This document shows, one piece after another, positions 7,261 to 13,061 of a stretch of DNA of 17,068 bases. Below the pieces are notes generated by a model. It made no database searches. It worked only from the letters and a program-made list of their open reading frames with translations, and had not been told where the DNA came from. The position numbers were made by a program, and so were the translations under genes. This DNA comes from Promethearchaeota archaeon (lineage in GTDB: Archaea > Asgardarchaeota > Lokiarchaeia > Sigynarchaeales > SOKP01): NCBI GenBank assembly GCA_030605085.1, contig JAUWBH010000135.1, forward strand, positions 1 to 17,068, in the 5' to 3' direction. Numbering within the stretch: the stretch's first letter is position 1; every line of letters begins with the position of its first letter.

Positions 7261-7575
7261 ATGAAAATCAAAGATATTCTTTTAGAATTAAAACAAGGAC
7301 TTATTAAAGTTTATGGCGACCAGTTGGTAGATGTTTTGTTATATGGTTCATATGCGAGGGGAGAGCAAAGACAGGATTCTGACATAGATGTTGCTGTAAT
7401 ATTGAAAGGAAATATTAATCCTTTTAGGGAAATCGATAGAATCACTGAATTTTCTTACGATCTTAGTTTAAAATACTCCACTTTACTTTCTATTCATCCA
7501 ATATCGGAAAAATATTATTTAACAAGAAATAGTCCACTTATCTTAAACTTAAGAGAGGAAGGCATTTCGATTTGA
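7261..7575 (+). CDS. MNT-type minimal nucleotidyltransferase antitoxin
   Basis: The product is 104 residues, the usual size of MntA-like proteins. The nucleotidyltransferase signature GSX10DXD is intact: G29-S30 (LLYGSYARGEQRQDSDIDV), D41 and D43; a possible third acidic residue is not clearly identified. In characterised MNT/HEPN modules the MNT protein is the antitoxin and neutralises the HEPN ribonuclease by transferring AMP to a tyrosine near its active site. Here the stop codon overlaps the TTG start of the partner HEPN frame (ATTTGA), the standard coupling, but the partner is truncated. MNT is therefore intact with no complete HEPN toxin beside it. Confidence 0.88.
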   Translation: MKIKDILLELKQGLIKVYGDQLVDVLLYGSYARGEQRQDSDIDVAVILKGNINPFREIDRITEFSYDLSLKYSTLLSIHPISEKYYLTRNSPLILNLREEGISI

Positions 7576-7748
7576 GTAGTGAGGATATTAAATCTTTAGT
7601 TGAAAAAGCAAAGAGATTCCTTAAGAGCTCAAAATTATTACTTGACGCAAAAGATTACGATAGTACGGTCTCAAGGGTTTATTATGCAATGTTTTTTTCA
7701 ACTGAAGCATTGCTTCTCACAAGATATATTAAGATACAAGAAAAATGA
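7572..7748 (+). pseudogene. HEPN toxin truncated after its first half
   Basis: The TTG start overlaps the MNT stop. The 58 residues include SLVEKAKRFLKSSKLLLDA, then KDYDSTVSRVYYAMFFSTEA and LLLTRYIKIQEK before TGA. SRVYYAMF with EALL is characteristic of the N-terminal helices of PF05168-type HEPN proteins (normally ~120-135 residues). The second half, which should contain the RX4-6H catalytic motif, is absent, and unrelated sequence follows. As a ribonuclease it should be inactive. Confidence 0.78.
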
Positions 7749-7834
7749 GAATAATCTAAACATTATTTAAGTAAATAAAAATAAATAATTGAATTTACTA
7801 TTACATCTTAAATAGAAAGTTCAAGGTTTTTTTT

Positions 7835-8059
7835 TTGGTCCAGAAAACTAATTACAAAAAATATTGGTTTGAAGAAGAGGAATTATTAAAACCTATCGAT
7901 TGGGAGTATTTTGGTTCGCTTTCTGAAAGAATTAAAGATGCATTGGAACTTTACATGCGTGGAGGGATTTCAATTGGAAAAGCGGCTGAAATAGCTCGTC
8001 TCTCTTTTATAGAATTTGATCGTATTCGTGCTAAAGCGAGGATACCAATTCACATTTAG
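7835..8059 (+). CDS. UPF0175 family antitoxin
   Basis: The product is ~74 residues. The UPF0175 helix-turn-helix core is clear at residues ~32-72: RIKDALELYMRGGISIGKAA, EIARLSFIEFDRIRAKARIPI. UPF0175 proteins are antitoxins of PIN-domain (DUF3368) toxins, and the partner follows after an 8-base gap. The start is uncertain. TTG at 7835 sits right after a T10 tract, the frame stays open back to a stop near 7790, and no in-frame ATG is available. Slippage in the T tract could hide the true start. This is the only toxin-antitoxin pair in the window that looks complete. Confidence 0.85.
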   Translation: MVQKTNYKKYWFEEEELLKPIDWEYFGSLSERIKDALELYMRGGISIGKAAEIARLSFIEFDRIRAKARIPIHI

Positions 8060-8067
8060 ATTATTAA

Positions 8068-8568
8068 ATGATAGTCATTTCAAATACATCTCCTATTTTT
8101 TATTTTGCCTCAGTCGAGAAATTGTCATTATTAAAAGATTTATATTCAAAAATATATATTCCTATTGCCGTCTGGGAAGAGATCCCCTCTAATTTAAGAA
8201 ATGAAATTAGTGATAAAAAAACAGAGTGGCTTATTATCCAAAATCCAGAGAAGAATGATTTTAAGGAGGCTGCTATTTCCCTTTTTCACATTTTGGGAAG
8301 AGGAGAATCATATGCAATTGCTCTTAGTTTAGAATTAAATGCTGATTATTTATTAATTAATGATCAAGAAGCAAAAATTAAAGCAGAAGAAATGGGAATT
8401 AAGACAAAATGGATTACTGAAGTTCTTTTAGATGCCGCTGAAAAAAAAATTATTAAAAATTTCCAAGAATTTCAGAAAATATTTGAAAAAATGATTGAAA
8501 ATGGTCTATGGATTAAAAAAGAACATTATAATGACATAATTCTAAAAGCTAAAGATATTTTATTTTAA
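8068..8568 (+). CDS. DUF3368 PIN-domain toxin (ribonuclease)
   Basis: The product is 166 residues, the full length for DUF3368. Features in order: MIVISNTSPIFYFASVEKL at the N-terminus (N6 at the usual first active-site position, common in this subfamily), IPIAVWEEIP (E38), LGRGESYAIALSLEL (E80), ADYLLINDQEAK (D99), and the tail (NGLWIKKEHYNDIILKAK). PIN toxins are Mg-dependent RNases that cut tRNA, rRNA or mRNA; the target here is unknown. It follows the UPF0175 antitoxin directly, so co-transcription and neutralisation by that protein are expected. The usual glycine-rich GtlG(v)L stretch is replaced by KTKWITEVLL, a variant. A sirtuin fragment continues in the same frame after its stop codon. 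Confidence 0.88.
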   Translation: MIVISNTSPIFYFASVEKLSLLKDLYSKIYIPIAVWEEIPSNLRNEISDKKTEWLIIQNPEKNDFKEAAISLFHILGRGESYAIALSLELNADYLLINDQEAKIKAEEMGIKTKWITEVLLDAAEKKIIKNFQEFQKIFEKMIENGLWIKKEHYNDIILKAKDILF

Positions 8569-8769
8569 TTTAAACCAAATGAAGCCCATTATATTATCGC
8601 AGAACTAGAAGAAAGAGGCTTAATAAAAGCAATAATTACTCAAAATATCGATAATCTCCACCAAAAAGCAGGAAGTAAAAATGTGGTGGAATTCCATGGA
8701 ACTTCAAGGACATTACACAACTCCTATTTGATCCGCCTCTTATTATATCTCTTATTAAATCATTTATAA
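8569..8769 (+). pseudogene. Fragment of a sirtuin (SIR2 protein deacylase)
   Basis: Directly after the PIN-gene stop, in the same frame, the sequence reads [48 protein letters not shown]. This is the diagnostic centre of sirtuins: PN.aH..iaeLE, the TQNID NAD-pocket motif, LHqkAGS and the FHG catalytic histidine. The N-terminal Rossmann motif (GAGIS) and the C-terminal zinc site are missing. After RTL the frame turns into low-complexity leucine-rich sequence, ending at 8767-8769. It is a piece of about 52 residues out of ~240, left by recombination, with no start of its own. Confidence 0.82.
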
Positions 8770-8822
8770 TATTTTAGGAGTTAACAATGGATAAAATCCC
8801 TTTGTAAATACTAAAAAATAAA

Positions 8823-9917
8823 TTAATTTTTAAAAAATTTTAAGATACCAAGAAATTTTATATCTCCAATATTATAATTTTCATAGATTTCAGGCGTGTT
8901 AACCCCCATAATGTATGCTCTCACTTTTTTATAGCCTGCGATTCTCATAACCGGTAAATAATCCTTGTCGCTGCTTATAATGACAAAACCCTTAAGTTTA
9001 CATCGTTCAAGAATTTCTACTCCATTTGCGATTAAATAATTATCAATATCCCTGTATCGTAAGCCTTTTCCTAATTTGAGAAGATGAAAATACTCCTTAT
9101 TTGGATTTTTTACGCAAAAATCTGTCAAAATATTGTTAGAACTTTTTAAATCATCATCTGGTTTTGAAAAATATCGAATAATAGATTCATCGGTCGTATT
9201 AAACAAATTTTCAATGGATTTGAGCAATAAATTATGAGCTTTTTTTAATACTTGCTCAAACCCGCTAGGATGAAACTCACGTAAGGTTCTCACTAAATTC
9301 GGTACATCGACTAGAATCACCACCTTATTGTCATGATGTGCCATAAATTTATCATATTCATCGCCATTCATTGTCAATAATGGGACTTCTCCAATTTTAC
9401 AAAAGGAATTTAGAGGTTCTAGATTTTCAAGCGGTCGAATTATATTATTTTTATCTATATCTTCTAATTTTTCTCTCTCTTTATAAGATTTGGGCTTGCT
9501 TTTTCTTTTTTTTTGTTTATTTTTAATAAAATCCAATTGATCTTCGTAGATAGTAAATTTAGGTGTCTTACCCTCCCATTTGTTGGATGATAAACTATAT
9601 CTGAAAGGCTTTAAATGCGTTTCACACATTTTACCTTCGCATTTAAAGATTAAATCGATGGTATGATTATCATTTACTTTTAATTCTCGAATGAAAGGTG
9701 TCTGGCACGATTCACATATTTGTTCAAAAAAGTCCTCGTTTGTAATTCGATCGTTAATTATAATAAACGGAATATTTTTTTTTTCGCAGTCTTTATTCCA
9801 ACACATATATTTGGTGTATAATTTGGTTGTATCTAGCTTTTTTATCTGAGTCTTATAACAATTAGGGCAAAAATTATTCCTTTTCGCTTCAATTTCATTT
9901 CTTAAAAGAAAATCCAT
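8823..9917 (-). CDS. Double zinc-ribbon plus NYN-domain nuclease-like protein
   Basis: The product is 364 residues. The N-terminus has two four-cysteine ribbons: C17-C20/C39-C44 and C68-C71/C93-C98. A lysine-rich linker (residues ~128-152, KNKQKKRKSKPKSYKEREK) could bind nucleic acid. The C-terminal part is a NYN/PIN-like domain (LabA/DUF88 type): VVILVDVPNLVRTL (D204), KGLRYRDIDNYLIANGVEIL (D290, D292), GFVIISSDKDYLPVMRIAG (D317, D319), then KVRAYIMG. The four acidic clusters are the metal-binding set of NYN RNases, so it is probably an active metal-dependent nuclease; RNA as substrate is inferred from the family. GGTGA about nine bases before the ATG may be a ribosome binding site. It stands as a single gene next to toxin-antitoxin debris; archaeal RNA-processing or defence roles are both possible. 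Confidence 0.8.
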   Translation of the reverse strand: MDFLLRNEIEAKRNNFCPNCYKTQIKKLDTTKLYTKYMCWNKDCEKKNIPFIIINDRITNEDFFEQICESCQTPFIRELKVNDNHTIDLIFKCEGKMCETHLKPFRYSLSSNKWEGKTPKFTIYEDQLDFIKNKQKKRKSKPKSYKEREKLEDIDKNNIIRPLENLEPLNSFCKIGEVPLLTMNGDEYDKFMAHHDNKVVILVDVPNLVRTLREFHPSGFEQVLKKAHNLLLKSIENLFNTTDESIIRYFSKPDDDLKSSNNILTDFCVKNPNKEYFHLLKLGKGLRYRDIDNYLIANGVEILERCKLKGFVIISSDKDYLPVMRIAGYKKVRAYIMGVNTPEIYENYNIGDIKFLGILKFFKN

Positions 9918-10232
9918 TTTCCGATTTCACCAAAATTATATTTGAAATAGCTGTTAAACTTAAATTTTTAGTCTTTTATTTGAAAAATATTCTTAATAGA
10001 TTACTAATAAATAATCAAATTCTCCTTATTTATATCTTACTAACTTAACAAGACCAGTAGGTTTAAAAAAAATTGCTTTAAGTTCTTATATAAATTTCTT
10101 TCTTTAAATTTTTTTATTATTTATTCTTCATGCGTTTCATTTTTCTCTGTTGTCTCTAATTAGGTTGAGGAAATGTCTCATATAGGAATTTTGAAATTTT
10201 TTTTTGAGCTAATTAGAATTTCATTTTCAAAT
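9918..10232. other. AT-rich spacer, promoter region of NYN gene
   Basis: About 315 bp, no gene recognised. It must carry the promoter of the minus-strand NYN gene. AT-rich TATA-like stretches occur near 9938-9946 and a stronger one (TTTATATAAG on the minus strand, about 10086-10095) lies ~170 bases upstream. No repeat or RNA gene seen. Confidence 0.4.
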
Positions 10233-10727
10233 TTAAGAAACCACATGCCTCTCATTTTCTAATACCTCGAACATTTTTCGATCTCTTCCTCCAGACCCAC
10301 TAAGAGCGTCATAGATTATGGAATCACCTCCCGTATCTACTCCAATTATTAAATCGAAATTTAAAACTTGTATTTCTTCTATTAAATCATCTGAAGCACC
10401 TCTATAGTGATGAAATATATAAGGACAGCCATCTTCTCCTCTTGGTAAGCTTCGATCTATATTCGTAGTTCCATGTGTAATTGAACATTGATTAAGATCA
10501 ATTCTATCAGGAGGTAGTCTACCTATATGTTTGCTAATTAGGATTAAATCCTTATCTAATTGTCTCTTCGTGTTGCCATATATAATTTTAGCATCTTGAT
10601 GAGATTTAAATAAAAATTGTAAAGAATATGCCGATATTATATCACATCCTCCTCCTAAACCTAAAAAGAGGACTTTTTTGTTCTTTATATTAGGAAATTC
10701 ATATTTCTTTTGTATAAACTCTTTCAT
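10233..10727 (-). CDS. DUF1152-like glycine-motif protein
   Basis: The product is 164 residues. An N-terminal strand and glycine loop (KKVLFLGLGGGCDIISAYSL, residues 18-37) and a second motif (DLIIGVDTGGDS, 125-136, followed by SGSGGRDRKMFEVL) resemble DUF1152 proteins, which have GGGGD near the start and VDvGGD later. Typical DUF1152 proteins are about 300 residues, so this one is short. It ends soon after the second motif, which suggests C-terminal truncation or a compact variant. The histidine- and cysteine-bearing middle (GEDGCPYIFHHYRG) is unusual. The fold suggests nucleotide or sugar binding, but no function is established. It is the last of three minus-strand genes, 32 bases after the previous stop, so probably co-transcribed. 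Confidence 0.55.
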   Translation of the reverse strand: MKEFIQKKYEFPNIKNKKVLFLGLGGGCDIISAYSLQFLFKSHQDAKIIYGNTKRQLDKDLILISKHIGRLPPDRIDLNQCSITHGTTNIDRSLPRGEDGCPYIFHHYRGASDDLIEEIQVLNFDLIIGVDTGGDSIIYDALSGSGGRDRKMFEVLENERHVVS

Positions 10728-10759
10728 AATTCATTATTTTTAATTCAATTTTGTTATTT

Positions 10760-10972
10760 TCATGTTTGATATTCGTTTTTTAAAAAGAATTCTGTATCAT
10801 CTTCTTTAAACTCGCCATCAAATAAATCCATTAGTACAGCGCCCGCTAATTTTAATTTCATATCCATGTTAGAATAAGCTCGGAATTTGCCGGATTCTTT
10901 TAAAAGTAAAAGTATTAATTTGTCTGAAATAAAATGTGAATCCAATTTCAACACATAGCTTATATTATTCAA
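10760..10972 (-). CDS. Small protein resembling GPP34 (GOLPH3) N-terminus
   Basis: The product is 70 residues. The pattern ISDKLILLLLKESGKF, then MKLKLAGAVLMDLFDGEF recalls the first helices of GPP34/GOLPH3-like proteins (EELlLL.l.d..G......l..aLaGa.L.eLal.gri). Full members are ~200-220 residues and bind phosphoinositides in eukaryotes; here only about the first third is present. It overlaps the zinc-finger gene upstream by four bases (ATGA), so translational coupling is likely, and it precedes the DUF1152-like gene. It may be a truncated relic or a genuine mini-protein of the operon. The GPP34 link is a weak motif match and should be treated as a suggestion. Confidence 0.45.
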   Translation of the reverse strand: MNNISYVLKLDSHFISDKLILLLLKESGKFRAYSNMDMKLKLAGAVLMDLFDGEFKEDDTEFFLKNEYQT

Positions 10973-11256
10973 GCGTCCCTAAGTATCCTTAAATTGTTTT
11001 CTTTTAGATACTGCTCTAACTCGTCTGGTTTATCCTCAATTACTGCCCTATTAGAAGTAAATTTAACTTCTTCTATACTCCTATAACTGTTGATATATCT
11101 CTCAAGCTTCGAATCGGATTTATTAAAAACCCAATTTAATTTGCATTCACGATTGCAAAAAAATTTAATAGATGGCTTTTGGCAAATATTAATATGTACA
11201 ATTCTAATTCTTTTCGAGGTAATCTCTGCGCCACAATAACAACATAATAAAGCCAT
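10969..11256 (-). CDS. Small TRASH/MYM-like zinc-finger protein
   Basis: The product is 95 residues. Cysteines are arranged as C5-x2-C8 (ALLCCYCGAEI), C25, and FFCNRECKLNW (C34-x3-C38), the spacing of TRASH/MYM-like treble-clef zinc fingers. The C-terminal half is acidic and helical (DKPDELEQYLKENNLRIL). Such fingers act in metal sensing, DNA binding or protein contacts; which applies here cannot be told. It is the first gene of a three-gene minus-strand operon, its stop overlapping the start of the GPP34-like frame. The ATG is 350 bases from the end of the DRG gene upstream, so an own promoter in that spacer is expected. Confidence 0.6.
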   Translation of the reverse strand: MALLCCYCGAEITSKRIRIVHINICQKPSIKFFCNRECKLNWVFNKSDSKLERYINSYRSIEEVKFTSNRAVIEDKPDELEQYLKENNLRILRDA

Positions 11257-11606
11257 CCTAACTCTCCATCTTTGATATTCTTTTTATAATAATTATATAT
11301 TCCTTACCATCGTTAAGGAAATGTGTCTACTTTTTGATTGGTTTTTTAATTAGAATAAAATTTTTCATGAATATGTAGTATAACGCTATTAAAGTATTTA
11401 TTTCTTTCTTTTTTTTTGCCCATTTCACACAGATGTTTGATACCACAAACATCTCATATTCTCCTCTATCCTTGTCTATCTCTTTAAATAAATCGAGTAG
11501 TTTTCTTTAATCGCCATTGATAGAATTCATTATAATAGATTTAATTATATTATTAATTAGCTTGTCTATCTCTTTAAATAAATCGACATATTCTCCTCTA
11601 TCTTTT
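11257..11606. other. Spacer downstream of DRG gene, repeat-bearing
   Basis: No gene is recognised. It contains a stem-loop (11431-11454), duplicated scraps of the DRG 3' end (11455-11496, 11561-11586), and a short match (gattggttttttaa at 11336-11349) to the 26-bp repeat near 631. Confidence 0.5.
11431..11454. other. Perfect 9-bp stem-loop
   Basis: agatgtttg and caaacatct flank a 6-base loop (atacca). On the minus strand it is the distal part of the DRG 3' untranslated region; on the plus strand it is preceded by a long T-rich tract. Possible RNA structure, transcript end or protein site. Confidence 0.5.
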
Positions 11607-11627
11607 CTATCTCTTTAAATAAATCGA
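11455..11627 (-). repeat. Duplicated 3' end of the DRG gene, three copies
   Basis: A 26-base element (cttgtctatctctttaaata plus aatcga) is identical at 11471-11496 and 11561-11586, and recurs with one change at 11602-11627, where it covers the stop codon and last six codons (SIYLKR) of the DRG gene. A 16-base flank (catattctcctctatc) accompanies copies one (11455-11470) and three (11587-11602). Copies one and two therefore look like extra downstream duplicates of the gene end, also reading SIYLKR-stop on the minus strand. Confidence 0.8.
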
Positions 11628-12770
11628 AACAATGTCGCCATCTTCGAGTACGTGATTTAGGTTATCGAATTTTTGACCGGGGTGTTTGGCAGATTTACCC
11701 CAAACTAACGAGTAGCGATAATCGTTAACAAATCGTTTATGAATTTTACGGCAAAGAGTTTCTATCGTATCGTCATGGTGGAGAACGATGGGCTCATCCA
11801 TATCGGCTTCCTGTCTCGGTGGCTTCAGATAAACTCGAATTAAATCCAATTCCAGAAAGATTTTATGACGGAGAGTGTTAATGTTTTCTTGGTTCTTCGC
11901 CGAGATCATAACCCAATGATCGTGACCAATCGCTTTTGTCATCTTATTAGGGGGAATTGGAGTTTTCATTAAATCAGATTTGTTAATTACGACAAATTCC
12001 TTTGTGTATACGCGATGCCCCACTACGAAATCTATTAACTGATCGGGCGTAATAAAAGGTTCAGCGAAATAGACGCCGGCGTTGCGAACTTTTAACTCGT
12101 TCATTAAAGCTTTGACTTCGTCATTATCCATGATTTGTTCTCCTTTATACGTAAAGTGGATACCTCCTTGTGTTCGTTCTTTTATTTGAATGCGCGGAGG
12201 TTCCGTGTTTAACCGGATCCCCGCGTTATGTAGTTCTTTTCTAATTGTGGCTAAGTCTGAAAAGTTAATAGTTCCATCTGAGCGAAAACAGATAATAATT
12301 AAAATTAATTCAGCGGTTCGCACCACCCCCAACACTTCTTTTCCACGTCCTTTTCCCGCAGCCGCGCCTAAGATTACTCCGGGCAAATCAATAAGCTGTA
12401 TATTGGCATCTTCAATTTTCATCATGCCGGGAATCGCTTTGATAGTAGTAAACTCGTATGCGGCCACTTTAGAATCGGTGCTACCTTCGGTAAGCAAATT
12501 AAGTAGAGAAGACTTTCCAACGGAAGGAAATCCAATAAAGGCTACCTGAGCGTCTCCCGATTTTTTAATTCCAAAGCCACCTTTCCCGCCTTTTTTAGAA
12601 CTAGCAATACGAATCAAATCTTCGCGGAGTTTGGCAAGTTGGGCTTTAATAAAATTTATGCTTTTTTGTGTAGCTTTATTTACTTTTGTATTTGCCAACC
12701 GTTCTTCTAATTCTTTTATTCGTTCTTCGACTTTTTCGCTTTTTTGTGTAGCTTTACTTTTGCCAACCAT
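11607..12770 (-). CDS. DRG-family GTPase with TGS domain
   Basis: Counting from an upstream ATG at 12806 the frame has 399 residues. I prefer the ATG at 12768-12770 (387 residues, starting MVGKSKATQK), since the upstream MILLHFFEMVCE is unlike the family; an ATG at 12782 is another option. In 399-numbering: coiled N-terminal helix with LANTKVNKATQKS (38-49), glycine/lysine linker KKGGKGGFGIKKSGDA, G1 GFPSVGKSS (92-100), switch-region threonines and IPG (120-127), G3 DLPG (140-143), G4 NKSD (275-278), G5 SAK (302-304), TGS domain (~328-399, ending VLEDGDIVSIYLKR). DRG proteins are archaeal/eukaryotic ribosome-associated GTPases linked to translation; eukaryotic ones use a DFRP partner. It is complete and better conserved than its surroundings, and is the housekeeping anchor of the window. 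Confidence 0.95.
   Translation of the reverse strand: MVGKSKATQKSEKVEERIKELEERLANTKVNKATQKSINFIKAQLAKLREDLIRIASSKKGGKGGFGIKKSGDAQVAFIGFPSVGKSSLLNLLTEGSTDSKVAAYEFTTIKAIPGMMKIEDANIQLIDLPGVILGAAAGKGRGKEVLGVVRTAELILIIICFRSDGTINFSDLATIRKELHNAGIRLNTEPPRIQIKERTQGGIHFTYKGEQIMDNDEVKALMNELKVRNAGVYFAEPFITPDQLIDFVVGHRVYTKEFVVINKSDLMKTPIPPNKMTKAIGHDHWVMISAKNQENINTLRHKIFLELDLIRVYLKPPRQEADMDEPIVLHHDDTIETLCRKIHKRFVNDYRYSLVWGKSAKHPGQKFDNLNHVLEDGDIVSIYLKR
12660..12756 (-). repeat. 19-bp direct repeat inside DRG 5' end
   Basis: gcttttttgtgtagcttta occurs at 12660-12678 and 12738-12756, each followed closely by a similar ttgccaacc. On the coding strand both encode KATQK. The second (family-conserved) copy is NKATQKS; the first sits in the extra N-terminal segment, suggesting a local duplication lengthened the N-terminus. 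Confidence 0.6.
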
Positions 12771-13061
12771 TTCGCATACCATTTCAAAAAAATGAAGCAA
12801 AATCAAAAAATTTTTCTTAATTATTCTTGAAAAGTCTTTTATTCAAATATTTAGGTTATTCAAACAGATGAATTTTTAATTTTTAATACTTTCTTACTTT
12901 AAGATTTTTAATAATTTTCTGGATGATATCACCCGCGTATTATGGAATTGAGGGCTTTACCAGTAATTTTTTAAATAACTTCTGCGATCATTTAATTAAG
13001 ACCATATTAATCGGTTAATAATTCGAAGATTCTCGGATCAAAATAATCAAAAAAAGGTAAA

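Noticed and set aside
12190..12549. Plus-strand reading frame of 119 codons
   Set aside because: Lies entirely inside the DRG GTPase gene on the opposite strand; antisense shadow.
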